From NCBI RefSeq assembly GCF_963662255.1, contig NW_026912160.1, forward strand, positions 124,001-188,000: DNA of 64,000 nt, in the 5' to 3' direction. Below the pieces are notes generated by a model, which worked only from the letters and a program-made list of their open reading frames with translations, was not told the origin of the DNA and made no database searches. This document shows positions 20,439 through 34,122 of the stretch, piece after piece. This DNA is from Cinclus cinclus. Taxonomy: Eukaryota; Chordata; Aves; Passeriformes; Cinclidae. Positions within the stretch are counted from its first letter, which is position 1. Each line of letters begins with the position of its first letter. The translations under genes were made by a program, and so were the position numbers.

Positions 20439-20640
20439 CTGCACACTGGGCGTGGAGCGTGTCTTTGAAGAAGGTGCCAGAATCAAAGTCCATCATCTCC
20501 TGCTGCCAGTGGCCAGGTCAAGGAAGAGGCTGTCAGCCTTGAGGCTGTCTTTGCAGCAGCCCTACCTGGTACAGCTTCTCCAGGGGCTGCTGCTCCTTCC
20601 CTGGGGGCCAGACCAGGCTGTCAGTGTTCTGCCCAGGGAC
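20439..20640 (-). pseudogene. PIM-like kinase fragment, second copy (exon 4)
   Basis: The minus strand matches the end of the intact-looking exon 4 copy at 21960-22386. The DFG region reads 'MDFDSGTFFKDTLHAQCAG' and is followed by a GT donor at 20437-20438. Upstream is 'SLFLDLATG', the strand before DFG, in another frame, then weaker similarity to about 20640. The catalytic-loop HRD is destroyed. The following intron is also similar to that of the other copy, so this is a tandem duplicate lying downstream of it. Its own exons 5 and 6 were not found. Confidence 0.75.
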
Positions 20641-20868
20641 TCAGCCATCACTGAAGCAGGACAAGTAAAACCAGGATGCATGGTGGCAGCCAGTGCTTGC
20701 AAGACCAGCTCAGCTCCAGAACGGACGTTCCCATCTGATGACCCCTGCTCCATGGTACAGGCAGGAGAAAAAAGTCTGTGTTTCTTTGCTTCTTATCACC
20801 AAGACACGTGTGGAGCTGTTTGATCCAGGCTCCCGGATCAAACGGTGCCTGTGAATCTCTCCCATCTT

Positions 20869-20975
20869 CTAGGGCAGGTGAACACCCGGCAGCCAGGGGT
20901 CATAGAAGAGATCTTCCAAAGATGGCCAGTCCATGGAGTGCATGCATAAACACCATCTGATAACATCTTGGCACT
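20869..20975 (-). pseudogene. PIM-like exon 6 (last coding exon)
   Basis: Acceptor 'tttctctccccag' ends at 20976. Open from there to a TAG at 20869-20871, carrying the C-lobe end 'PSLEDLF-DPWLPG'. No polyadenylation signal was identified below it. Confidence 0.88.
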
Positions 20976-21161
20976 CTGGGGAGAGAAACCACAAATCACC
21001 GGTCAGCTGGAGGAGGATCCTGTTCACTTTGCCCCACTGTTCCCGTGCCCAGGCTCTGCTGGATCTGCTCAGAGCTGGGCCTGAGCTTTGCAGTCAATTC
21101 CCTGTTTTGGAGGAGAGCAGGAGAGCAGGACATGTGCCACATCCCAGAGATGAGGATTCAC

Positions 21162-21339
21162 CTTGAGAGAGCCCTCGTGGGAACATGAGCTGGCCCCAGA
21201 CGATGTCCCGGCCCTTCTTGAACGGGTGCTTCCCGCAGACCATCTGGTACAGCAGGATACCCAGGGACCAGACCGTTGCTGCCTCGCCGTGGTAGCATTT
21301 CAGGTGGGTCCACTCTGGGGGGGCTGTAGGACCGTGTCC
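21162..21339 (-). pseudogene. PIM-like exon 5
   Basis: Acceptor 'tgtattccatag' and donor 'gtgaat'. It is 178 bp long; removing one base from the 7-C tract would make both ends fit the phases of exons 4 and 6. It covers the activation-loop end through helix F and G. Confidence 0.9.
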
Positions 21340-21959
21340 CTATGGAATACAGATGGAGCTCATCACGGGGATGCTGCTGCTCCCAGCGCCTCGCCCCAGC
21401 ATCCCTGGGATTGGGGGGACCGCACCAGTGGCACAGGAGTGACCCGCTGCCTCGTCACCAACACCTGACTCCGGCGTACAAAAAGGAGGGACGGAAAAGA
21501 AACCACTGGTGTTGGGAGAGGGCAGCAGAAGCCCTGGGAAGGCCCAACCATGAAACCCAGAAGAAAAACCCACCCAGGGGTGGGAAAAACCCACTCTCCT
21601 CTCTGCTTGCATTGCCCCCAATAAACATTAACGAGCCAAGGCAAACAGGGGCAGCAAAGCAGTCCAAGCCCTTCCTCGCCTGCACACCAAACGGAGCCGT
21701 GCACGGGTCTGAGCCCCCTCTCTGCTCCCCCCAGGGGGTTTGTGTCGGGCTGGCTGCCCCAGCTCCAGCCACGGCTGAGTGGGTGGTGAATGCCGTTGGC
21801 AGGGCTGGGAGATGTCTCCCCTCTGATCCCCACTCAAAAGCAACTTTTGGTGCAGGAGAAGCAATCCCATGACCTGCAGCAAAGCGGGGAATCCAAGCGG
21901 GGTGCCACAGTCAGGCTGGGCCATGAGATGCCCAGGGGCATCCCCCAGGCTGGGCTCAC

Positions 21960-22386
21960 CAGCAAACTGGGTGTAGAGTGTGTCCTGGAGGAAGGTGCCA
22001 CAGCCAAAGTCAATCAGTTTGTCCTGTCCGGTAGCCAGGTCGATGAGGATGTTGCTAGGTTTGATGTTGCGGTGCAGGACCCCGCAGCTGCTGCAGTGCC
22101 GCACGGCCTCCAGCACCTGGCGGAACAGCCCCCGCGCCTCCTCCTTCTCTCAGGGAGCCCCGAGCCACGATGAAATCCAAGAGGTCCTGACATGGCTCAG
22201 GACGCTCCAGCATCAACAAGACGCAGCTGGGCAGCTCAAACCACTCCAGGAGCTGAATTACTCCACGGAACCCAGTGGACACCTTGTCCAGCAGCACGAC
22301 CTCCAGGGGCGCACGGGCGCCGTTGGGCTGCACGAGGACCACGATGCCGTCAGAGGGGCTGAGGCCGTGCCAGGGCTCTGGAATGC
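21960..22386 (-). pseudogene. PIM-like exon 4
   Basis: Acceptor 'ggctcag' ends at 22387 and donor 'gtgagc' starts at 21959. The exon ends with the first base of a glycine codon. It contains the hinge, catalytic loop and DFG, with one internal frameshift. Confidence 0.88.
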
Positions 22387-22462
22387 CTGAGCCAGCCTGG
22401 GATGCTCTGCATCCCCCGCTCAACCCACGCCCGCTCTCCTTGCAGGGCTCCCGGCTACCCTT

Positions 22463-24450
22463 TTAGGCCATTTGAGGTCACAATGAATCATTTGATGGTT
22501 GGCCTCCATGGTGTCATAATGCTTCCTTGCTTCTATAGGGCCCCATGCGGTCAAATTCATCCCTGGTCCTTTTTTCGCCCCCTGGTGTCAAAAGGAATCC
22601 TTAGATTATTAACCTGCATTGGGTCACAATGGATCCTTGCTTCTCTTAACCTCTGTGGTGTCACAATGCATCCCACTCACTTTTAGGCCACTTTATGTCA
22701 CAATAACTCATTTCATTGTTGGCCTTCATGGTGTCATAATATTTCCTTGTTTCTATTGGGCCCCATGGCGCCACAATTCATTCCTGGCCATTTTTGGCCC
22801 ATTGGTGCCACAAGGGATCATTAGATTGTTAGACTGCATTGGGTAACAATGGTTCCTTGCTTCTCTTAACCCCTGTGGTGTCACAACGCATCCCATGCCC
22901 TTTTAGGCCACTTGATGTCACAATGAATCATTTGATTCTTGGCCTCTTTGGTGTCATAATAGTTCCTTGCTTCTATTGAGCCCCATGTTTTCACAATTCA
23001 TCCCTGGCCCTATTACAACACCAGGTGTCACAAGGGATCATTAGATTGTTAGCCTCCCTTGGGTCACAATGGTTTCTTGCTTCTCTTAACCTCTGTGGTG
23101 TCACAATGCATCCCATGGCCTTTTAGGCCACTTGGTGTTACAATGAATCATTTGATTCCTGGCCTCTATGGTGTCATAATGTTTCCATGTTATTCTTGTG
23201 CCCCATGCTGTAACAATCCCTTCCTGGCCCTTTTACGCCCCCTGGTGTCACAAGGGATCATTAGATTGTTAGCCTGCATTGGGTCACACTGGTTCCTTGC
23301 TTCTCTTAACCCCTGTGGTGTCACAATGCATCCCATTCACTTTTAGGCCATTTGATGTCACAATGAATCATTTGATTCTTGGCCTCCATGGTGTCATAAT
23401 GGTTCCTTGCTTCTATTGGGCCCTATGCTGTCACAGTTCATCCGTGGTCCTTTTGCGCCCCCTGGTGTCAAAAGGGATTCTTAGATTGTTAGCCTGCATT
23501 GGGTCACAATGGTTCCTTAGTTTCCTTCACCCCTGAGTTGTCACAACGCATCCCATGCAATTTTAGGCCACTTGATGTCACAATGAATCATTTGATTCTT
23601 GGCCTCCATGGTGTCATAATAGTTCCTTGCTTCTATTGAGCCCCATGATTTCACAATTCTTCCCTGGCCCTTTTACAACCCCTGGTGTCACAAGGGGTCA
23701 TTACATTGTTAGCCTCCCTTGGGTCACAATGGTTTCTTGCTTCTCTAAACCTCTGTGGTGTCACAATGCATCCCATTCACTTTTAGGCCATTTGATGTCA
23801 CAATGAATCATTTGATTCTTGGCCTCCATGGTGTCATAATCGATCCTTGCTTCTATTGGTACCCATGCTGTAACAATTCATCCCTGGCACTTTTAGGCCC
23901 ATTGGTGTCACAAGGGACCATTAGATTGTTAGCCTCCATTAGGTAACAATGGTTCCTTGCTTCTCTTAACCTCTGTGGTGTCACAATGCATTCCATGCCA
24001 TTTTAGGCCACTTGATGTCACAATGAATCATTTGATTCTTGGCCTCCATGGTGGCATAATTGTACCAGGTTTTAATTGGGCCCCATGCTTTCACAATTCA
24101 TCCCTGGCCCTTTTAGGCCCATTGGTGTCACAAGGGACCATTAGATTGTTAGCCTCCATTGGGTCACAATGGTTCCTTGCTTCTCTTAACCTCTGTGGTG
24201 TCACAATGCATCCCATGCCATTTTAGGCCACTTGATGTCACAATGAATCATTTGATTCTTGGCCTCCATGGTGTCATAATGGTTCCTTGTTTCTATTGGG
24301 CCCCATGCTGTCACAATTCATCCCTGGCCCTTTTACGCCCCCTGGTGTCAAATGGGATCCTGGGATTATTAGCCTCCATTGGGTCACAATGGATCCTTGC
24401 TTCTCTTAACCCCTGTGCTGTCACAATGCATCCCATGCCCTTTTAGGCCA
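22463..24450 (+). repeat. Diverged outer edge of the satellite
   Basis: The first eight or nine monomers carry many private substitutions ('atttgaggtcac', 'actttatgtcac', 'gtgccccatgctgtaacaat') and do not follow the cassette order seen deeper in. Divergent edges are known for satellites homogenised by unequal exchange, which acts least at the ends. Confidence 0.75.
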
Positions 24451-27400
24451 CTTGATGTCAATGAATCATTTGATTCTTGGCCTCCATGGTGACATAATAG
24501 ATCCTTGCTTCTATTGGTCCCCGTGCTGTAACAATCCATCCCTGGCCATTTTAGGCCCCCTGGTGTCACAAGGGATCATTAGATTGTTAGCCTGCATTGG
24601 GTCACAATGGTTCCTTGGTTCTCTTAGCCCCTGTGGTGTCACAATGCATCCCATGCCCTTTTAGGCCACTTGGTGTTACAATGAATCATTTGACTCTTGG
24701 TGTCTATTGTGTCATAATATTTCCATGTTTTATTGTGCCCCATGCTTTCACAATTCATCCCTGTCCCGATTGCAAACTCTGGTGTCACAATGGATCATTA
24801 GATTGTTAGCCTCCATTGGGTAACAATGGTTCCTTGCTTCTCTTAACCTCTGTGGTGTCACAATGCATTCCATGCCATTTTAGGCCACTTGATGTCACAA
24901 TGAATCATTTGATTCTTGGCCTCCATGGTGTCATAATGGTTCCTTGTTTCGATTGGTCCCCATGCTTTCACAATTCATCCCTGGCCCTTTTAGGCCCATT
25001 GGTGTCACAAGGGACCATTAGATTGTTAGCCTCCATTAGGTAACAATGGTTCCTTGCTTCTCTTAACCTCTGTGGTGTCACAATGCATTCCATGCCATTT
25101 TAGGCCACTTGATGTCACAATGAATCATTTGATTCTTGGCCTCCATGGTGGCATAATTGTACCAGGTTTTAATTGGGCCCCATGCTTTCACAATTCATCC
25201 CTGGCCCTTTTAGGCCCATTGGTGTCACAAGGGACCATTAGATTGTTAGCCTCCATTGGGTAACAATGGTTCCTTGCTTCTCTTAACCTCTGTGGTGTCA
25301 CAATGCATTCCATGCCATTTTAGGCCACTTGATGTCACAATGAATCATTTGATTCTTGGCCTCCATGGTGTCATAATAGTTCCTTGTTTCTATTGGGCCC
25401 CATGCTGTCACAGTTCATCCGTGGTCCTTTTGCACCCCCTGGTGTCAAAAGGGATTCTAAGATTGTTAGCCTGCCTTGGGTCACAAAGGATCCTTGCTTC
25501 TCTTAACCCCTGTGGTGTCACAATGCATCCCATGCCCTTTTAGGCCACTTGATGTCACAATGAATCATTTCATTTTTGGCCTCCATGGTGGCATAATTGT
25601 ACCAGGTTTTAATTGGGCCCCATGCTTTCACAATTCATCCCTGGCCGTTTTAGGCCCATTGGTGTCACAAGGGACCATTAGATTGTTAGCCTCCATTGGG
25701 TCACAATGGTTCCTTGCTTCTCTTAACCTCTGTGGTGTCACAATGCATTCCATGCCATTTTAGGCCACTTGATGTCACAATGAATCATTTGATTCTTGGC
25801 CTCCATGGTGTCATAATGGTTCCTTGTTTCTATTGGGCCCCATGCTGTCACAATTCATCCCTGGCCCTTTTACGCCCCCTGGTGTCAAATGGGATCCTGG
25901 GATTATTAGCCTCCATTGGGTCACAATGGATCCTTGCTTCTCTTAACCCCTGTGCTGTCACAATGCATCCCATGCCCTTTTAGGCCACTTGATGTCAATG
26001 AATCATTTGATTCTTGGCCTCCATGGTGACATAATAGATCCTTGCTTCTATTGGTCCCCGTGCTGTAACAATCCATCCCTGGCCATTTTAGGCCCCCTGG
26101 TGTCACAAGGGATCATTAGATTGTTAGCCTGCATTGGGTCACAATGGTTCCTTGCTTCTCTTAGGCCCTGTGGTGTCACAATGCATCCCATGCCCTTTTA
26201 GGCCACTTGGTGTTACAATGAATCATTTGAGTCTTGGTCTCTATTGTGTCATAATATTTCCATGTTTTTATTGTGCCCCATGCTTTCACAATTCATCCCT
26301 GGCCCTATTGCAAACCCTGGTGTCACAATGGATCATTAGATTGTTAACCTGCATTGGGTCACAATGGTTCCTTGCTTCTCTTAACCTCTGTGGTGTCACA
26401 ATGCATTCCAAGCCCTTTTAGGCCACTTGGTCTTACAATGAACCATTTGATTATTGACCTTCATGGTGTCATAATGGTTCCTTGCTTCTATAGGTCCCCA
26501 TGCTGTCACAGTTCATCCGTGGTCCTTTTGCACCCCCTGGTGTCAAAAGGGATTCTAAGATTGTTAGCCTGCCTTGGGTCACAATGGTTCCTTGCTTCTC
26601 TTAACCCCTGTGGTGTCACAATGCATCCCATGCCCTTTTAGGCCACTTGATGTCACAATGAATCATTTGATTTTTGGCCTCCATGGTGGCATAATTGTAC
26701 CAGGTTTTAATTGGGCCCCATGCTTTCACAATTCATCCCTGGCCCTTTTAGGCCCATTGGTGTCACAAGGGACCATTAGATTGTTAGCCTCCATTGGGTA
26801 ACAATGGTTCCTTGCTTCTCTTAACCTCTGTGGTGTCACAATGCATTCCATGCCATTTTAGGCCACTTGATGTCACAATGAATCATTTGATTCTTGGCCT
26901 CCATGGTGTCATAATGGTTCCTTGTTTCTATTGGGCCCCATGCTGTCACAATTCATCCCTGGCCCTTTTACGCCCCCTGGTGTCAAATGGGATCCTGGGA
27001 TTATTAGCCTCCATTGGGTCACAATGGATCCTTGCTTCTCTTAACCCCTGTGGTGTCACAATGCATCCCATGCCCTTTTAGGCCACTTGATGTCACAATG
27101 AATCATTTGATTCTTGGCCTCCATGGTGGCATAATAGATCCTTGCTTCTATTGGTCCCCGTGCTGTAACAATCCATCCCTGGCCATTTTAGGCCCCCTGG
27201 TGTCACAAGGGATCATTAGATTGTTAGCCTGCATTGGGTCACAATGGTTCCTTGCTTCTCTTAACCTCTGTGGTGTCACAATGCATTCCAAGACCTTTTA
27301 GGCCACTTGGTCTTACAATGAACCATTTGATTCTTGACCTTCATGGTGTCATAATGGTTCCTTGCTTCTATAGGTCCCCATGCTGTCACAGTTCATCCGT

Positions 27401-30400
27401 GGTCCTTTTGCACCCCCTGGTGTCAAAAGGGATTCTAAGATTGTTAGCCTGCCTTGGGTCACAATGGTTCCTTGCTTCTCTTAACCCCTGTGGTGTCACA
27501 ATGCATCCCATGCCCTTTTAGGCCACTTGATGTCACAATGAATCATTTGATTTTTGGCCTCCATGGTGGCATAATTGTACCAGGTTTTAATTGGGCCCCA
27601 TGCTTTCACAATTCATCCCTGGCCCTTTTAGGCCCATTGGTGTCACAAGGGACCATTAGATTGTTAGCCTCCATTGGGTAACAATGGTTCCTTGCTTCTC
27701 TTAACCTCTGTGGTGTCACAATGCATTCCATGCCATTTTAGGCCACTTGATGTCACAATGAATCATTTGATTCTTGGCCTCCATGGTGTCATAATAGTTC
27801 CTTGTTTCTATTGGGCCCCATGCTGTCACAGTTCATCCGTGGTCCTTTTGCACCCCCTGGTGTCAAAAGGGATTCTAAGATTGTTAGCCTGCCTTGGGTC
27901 ACAAAGGATCCTTGCTTCTCTTAACCCCTGTGGTGTCACAATGCATCCCATGCCCTTTTAGGCCACTTGATGTCACAATGAATCATTTCATTTTTGGCCT
28001 CCATGGTGGCATAATTGTACCAGGTTTTAATTGGGCCCCATGCTTTCACAATTCATCCTTGGCCCTTTTAGGCCCATTGGTGTCACAAGGGACCATTAGA
28101 TTGTTAGCCTCCATTGGGTAACAATGGTTCCTTGCTTCTCTTAACCTCTGTGGTGTCACAATGCATTCCATGCCATTTTAGGCCACTTGATGTCACAATG
28201 AATCATTTGATTCTTGGCCTCCATGGTGTCATAATGGTTCCTTGTTTCTATTGGGCCCCATGCTGTCACAATTCATCCCTGGCCCTTTTACGCCCCCTGG
28301 TGTCAAATGGGATCCTGGGATTATTAGCCTCCATTGGGTCACAATGGATCCTTGCTTCTCTTAACCCCTGTGCTGTCACAATGCATCCCATGCCCTTTTA
28401 GGCCACTTGATGTCAATGAATCATTTGATTCTTGGCCTCCATGGTGACATAATAGATCCTTGCTTCTATAGGTCCCGGTGCTGTAACAATCCATCCCTGG
28501 CCATTTTAGGCCCCCTGGTGTCACAAGGGATCATTAGATTGTTAGCCTGCATTGGGTCACAATGGTTCCTTGCTTCTCTTAGGCCCTGTGGTGTCACAAT
28601 GCATCCCATGCCCTTTTAGGCCACTTGGTGTTACAATGAATCATTTGAGTCTTGGTCTCTATTGTGTCATAATATTTCCATGTTTTTATTGTGCCCCATG
28701 CTTTCACAATTCATCCCTGGCCCTATTGCAAACCCTGGTGTCACAATGGATCATTAGATTGTTAACCTGCATTGGGTCACAATGGTTCCTTGCTTCTCTT
28801 AACCTCTGTGGTGTCACAATGCATTCCAAGCCCTTTTAGGCCACTTGGTCTTACAATGAACCATTTGATTCTTGGCCTTCATGGTGTCATAATGGTTCCT
28901 TGCTTCTATAGGTCCCCATGCTGTCACAGTTCATCCGTGGTCCTTTTGCACCCCCTGGTGTCAAAAGGGATTCTAAGATTGTTAGCCTGCCTTGGGTCAC
29001 AATGGTTCCTTGCTTCTCTTAACCCCTGTGGTGTCACAATGCATCCCATGCCCTTTTAGGCCACTTGATGTCACAATGAATCATTTGATTTTTGGCCTCC
29101 ATGGTGGCATAATTGTACCAGGTTTTAATTGGGCCCCATGCTTTCACAATTCATCCCTGGCCCTTTTAGGCCCATTGGTGTCACAAGGGACCATTAGATT
29201 GTTAGCCTCCATTGGGTAACAATGGTTCCTTGCTTCTCTTAACCTCTGTGGTGTCACAATGCATTCCATGCCATTTTAGGCCACTTGATGTCACAATGAA
29301 TCATTTGATTCTTGGCCTCCATGGTGTCATAATAGTTCCTTGTTTCTATTGGGCCCCATGCTGTCGCAGTTCATCCGTGGTCCTTTTGCACCCCCTGGTG
29401 TCAAAAGGGATTCTAAGATTGTTAGCCTGCCTTGGGTCACAAAGGATCCTTGCTTCTCTTAACCCCTCTGGTGTCACAATGCATCCCATGCCCTTTTAGG
29501 CCACTTGATGTCACAATGAATCATTTGATTTTTGGCCTCCATGGTGGCATAATTGTACCAGGTTTTAATTGGGCCCCATGCTTTCACAATTCATCCCTGG
29601 CCCTTTTAGGCCCATTGGTGTCACAAGGGACCATTAGATTGTTAGCCTCCATTGGGTAACAATGGTTCCTTGCTTCTCTTAACCTCTGTGGTGTCACAAT
29701 GCATTCCATGCCATTTTAGGCCACTTGATGTCACAATGAATCATTTGATTCTTGGCCTCCATGGTGTCATAATGGTTCCTTGTTTCTATTGGTCCCCATG
29801 CTGTCACAATTCATCCCTGGCCCTTTTACGCCCCCTGGTGTCAAATGGGATCTTGGGATTATTAGCCTCCATTGGGTCACAATGGATCCTTGCTTCTCTT
29901 AACCCCTGTGGTGTCACAATGCATCCCATGCCCTTTTAGGCCACTTGATGTCACAATGAATCATTTGATTCTTGGCCTCCATGGTGGCATAATAGATCCT
30001 TGCTTCTATTGGTCCCCGTGCTGTAACAATCCATCCCTGGCCATTTTAGGCCCCCTGGTGTCACAAGGGATCATTAGATTGTTAGCCTGCATTGGGTCAC
30101 AATGGTTCCTTGCTTCTCTTAGGCCCTGTGGTGTCACAATGCATCCCATGCCCTTTTAGGCCACTTGGTGTTACAATGAATCATTTGAGTCTTGGTCTCT
30201 ATTGTGTCATAATATTTCCATGTTTTTATTGTGCCCCATGCTTTCACAATTCATCCCTGGCCCTATTGCAAACCCTGGTGTCACAATGGATCATTAGATT
30301 GTTAACCTGCATTGGGTCACAATGGTTCCTTGCTTCTCTTAACCTCTGTGGTGTCACAATGCATTCCAAGCCCTTTTAGGCCACTTGGTCTTACAATGAA

Positions 30401-33400
30401 CCATTTGATTCTTGGCCTTCATGGTGTCATAATGGTTCCTTGCTTCTATAGGTCCCCATGCTGTCACAGTTCATCCGTGGTCCTTTTGCACCCCCTGGTG
30501 TCAAAAGGGATTCTAAGATTGTTAGCCTGCCTTGGGTCACAATGGTTCCTTGCTTCTCTTAACCCCTGTGGTGTCACAATGCATCCCATGCCCTTTTAGG
30601 CCACTTGATGTCACAATGAATCATTTGATTTTTGCCCTCCATGGTGGCATAATTGTACCAGGTTTTAATTGGGCCCCATGCTTTCACAATTCATCCCTGG
30701 CCCTTTTAGGCCCATTGGTGTCACAAGGGACCATTAGATTGTTAGCCTCCATTGGGTAACAATGGTTCCTTGCTTCTCTTAACCTCTGTGGTGTCACAAT
30801 GCATTCCATGCCATTTTAGGCCACTTGATGTCACAATGAATCATTTGATTCTTGGCCTCCATGGTGTCATAATAGTTCCTTGTTTCTATTGGGCCCCATG
30901 CTGTCGCAGTTCATCCGTGGTCCTTTTGCACCCCCTGGTGTCAAAAGGGATTCTAAGATTGTTAGCCTGCCTTGGGTCACAAAGGATCCTTGCTTCTCTT
31001 AACCCCTGTGGTGTCACAATGCATCCCATGCCCTTTTAGGCCACTTGATGTCACAATGAATCATTTGATTTTTGGCCTCCATGGTGGCATAATTGTACCA
31101 GGTTTTAATTGGGCCCCATGCTTTCACAATTCATCCCTGGCCCTTTTAGGCCCATTGGTGTCACAAGGGACCATTAGATTGTTAGCCTCCATTGGGTAAC
31201 AATGGTTCCTTGCTTCTCTTAACCTCTGTGGTGTCACAATGCATTCCATGCCATTTTAGGCCACTTGATGTCACAATGAATCATTTGATTCTTGGCCTCC
31301 ATGGTGTCATAATGGTTCCTTGTTTCTATTGGGCCCCATGCTGTCACAATTCATCCCTGGCCCTTTTACGCCCCCTGGTGTCAAATGGGATCCTGGGATT
31401 ATTAGCCTCCATTGGGTCACAATGGATCCTTGCTTCTCTTAACCCCTGTGCTGTCACAATGCATCCCATGCCCTTTTAGGCCACTTGATGTCAATGAATC
31501 ATTTCATTCTTGGCCTCCATGGTGACATAATAGATCCTTGCTTCTATTGGTCCCCGTGCTGTAACAATCCATCCCTGGCCATTTTAGGCCCCCTGGTGTC
31601 ACAAGGGATCATTAGATTGTTAGCCTGCATTGGGTCACAATGGTTCCTTGCTTCTCTTAGGCCCTGTGGTGTCACAATGCATCCCATGCCCTTTTAGGCC
31701 ACTTGGTGTTACAATGAATCATTTGAGTCTTGGTCTCTATTGTGTCATAATATTTCCATGTTTTTATTGTGCCCCATGCTTTCACAATTCATCCCTGGCC
31801 CTATTGCAAACCCTGGTGTCACAATGGATCATTAGATTGTTAGCCTCCATTTGGTAACAATGGTTCCTTGCTTCTCTTAACCTCTGTGGTGTCACAATGC
31901 ATTCCATGCCATTTTAGGCCACTTGATGTCACAATGAATCATTTGATTCTTGGCCTCCATGGTGTCATAATGGTTCCTTGTTTCTATTGGGCCCCATGCT
32001 GTCACAATTCATCCCTGGCCCTTTTACGCCCCCTGGTGTCAAATGGGATCCTGGGATTATTAGCCTCCATTGGGTCACAATGGATCCTTGCTTCTCTTAA
32101 CCCCTGTGCTGTCACAATGCATCCCATGCCCTTTTAGGCCACTTGATGTCACAATGAATCATTTGATTCTTGGCCTCCATGGTGGCATAATAGATCCTTG
32201 CTTCTATTGGTCCCCGTGCTGTAACAATCCATCCCTGGCCATTTTAGGCCCCCTGGTGTCACAAGGGATCATTAGATTGTTAGCCTGCATTGGGTCACAA
32301 TGGTTCCTTGCTTCTCTTAGGCCCTGTGGTGTCACAATGCATCCCATGCCCTTTTAGGCCAATTGGTGTTACAATGAATCATTTGAGTCTTGGTCTCTAT
32401 TGTGTCATAATATTTCCATGTTTTTATTGTGCCCCATGCTTTCACAATTCATCCCTGGCCCTATTGCAAACCCTGGTGTCACAATGGATCATTAGATTGT
32501 TAGCCTCCATTTGGTAACAATGGTTCCTTGCTTCTCTTAACCTCTGTGGTGTCACAATGCATTCCATGCCATTTTAGGCCACTTGATGTCACAATGAATC
32601 ATTTGATTCTTGGCCTCCATGGTGTCATAATGGTTCCTTGTTTCTATTGGGCCCCATGCTGTCACAATTCATCCGTGGTCCTTTTGCACCCCCTGGTGTC
32701 AAATGGGATCCTGGGATTATTAGCCTCCATTGGGTCACAATGGATCCTTGCTTCTCTTAACCCCTGTGCTGTCACAATGCATCCCATGCCCTTTTAGGCC
32801 ACTTGATGTCACAATGAATCATTTGATTCTTGGCCTCCATGGTGGCATAATAGATCCTTGCTTCTATTGGTCCCCGTGCTGTAACAATCCATCCCTGGCC
32901 ATTTTAGGCCCCCTGGTGTCACAAGGGATCATTAGATTGTTAGCCTGCATTGGGTCACAATGGTTCCTTGCTTCTCTTAACCTCTGTGGTGTCACAATGC
33001 ATTCCAAGACCTTTTAGGCCACTTGGTCTTACAATGAACCATTTGATTCTTGACCTTCATGGTGTCATAATGGTTCCTTGCTTCTATAGGTCCCCATGCT
33101 GTCACAGTTCATCCGTGGTCCTTTTGCACCCCCTGGTGTCAAAAGGGATTCTAAGATTGTTAGCCTGCCTTGGGTCACAATGGTTCCTTGCTTCTCTTAA
33201 CCCCTGTGGTGTCACAATGCATCCCATGCCCTTTTAGGCCACTTGATGTCACAATGAATCATTTGATTTTTGCCCTCCATGGTGGCATAATTGTACCAGG
33301 TTTTTATTGTGCCCCATGCTTTCACAATTCATCCCTGGCCCTTTTAGGCCCATTGGTGTCACAAGGGACCATTAGATTGTTAGCCTCCATTGGGTAACAA

Positions 33401-34122
33401 TGGTTCCTTGCTTCTCTTAACCTCTGTGGTGTCACAATGCATTCCATGCCATTTTAGGCCACTTGATGTCACAATGAATCATTTGATTCTTGGCCTCCAT
33501 GGTGTCATAATAGTTCCTTGTTTCTATTGGGCCCCATGCTGTCGCAGTTCATCCGTGGTCCTTTTGCACCCCCTGGTGTCAAAAGGGATTCTAAGATTGT
33601 TAGCCTGCCTTGGGTCACAAAGGATCCTTGCTTCTCTTAACCCCTGTGGTGTCACAATGCATCCCATGCCCTTTTAGGCCACTTGATGTCACAATGAATC
33701 ATTTGATTTTTGGCCTCCATGGTGGCATAATTGTACCAGGTTTTAATTGGGCCCCATGCTTTCACAATTCATCCCTGGCCCTTTTAGGCCCATTGGTGTC
33801 ACAAGGGACCATTAGATTGTTAGCCTCCATTGGGTAACAATGGTTCCTTGCTTCTCTTAACCTCTGTGGTGTCACAATGCATTCCATGCCATTTTAGGCC
33901 ACTTGATGTCACAATGAATCATTTGATTCTTGGCCTCCATGGTGTCATAATGGTTCCTTGTTTCTATTGGGCCCCATGCTGTCACAATTCATCCCTGGCC
34001 CTTTTACGCCCCCTGGTGTCAAATGGGATCCTGGGATTATTAGCCTCCATTGGGTCACAATGGATCCTTGCTTCTCTTAACCCCTGTGCTGTCACAATGC
34101 ATCCCATGCCCTTTTAGGCCAC

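Larger units (their letters stand above)
20869..22386 (-). pseudogene. PIM1-like serine/threonine kinase pseudogene (exons 4-6)
   Basis: Three consecutive exons of a PIM-type kinase on the minus strand: 22386-21960, 21339-21162 and 20975-20869, with AG/GT splice signals and matching phases. Recognisable parts in order: '[14 protein letters not shown]' (N-lobe end), '[14 protein letters not shown]' (hinge), catalytic loop '[12 protein letters not shown]', '[13 protein letters not shown]', 'PPEW', 'VWSLGILLYQMVCG', 'DVIRWCL', 'PSLEDLF' and a stop at 20869-20871. The catalytic aspartate of HRD is asparagine (codon 22066-22068). There is a frameshift at about 22143-22150, and a 7-C tract at 21317-21323 (minus strand) is one base too long for the frame. 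The exons for the glycine loop and ATP-binding lysine are absent: satellite begins 77 bp upstream. PIM kinases are cytoplasmic survival kinases. Such copies are numerous in songbirds. Confidence 0.93.

Noticed and set aside
22425..22446. 'ctctccttgcag' as a plus-strand splice acceptor just before the satellite
   Set aside because: It lies in intron sequence of a minus-strand kinase relic, and the following sequence is satellite with no exon. Chance match.
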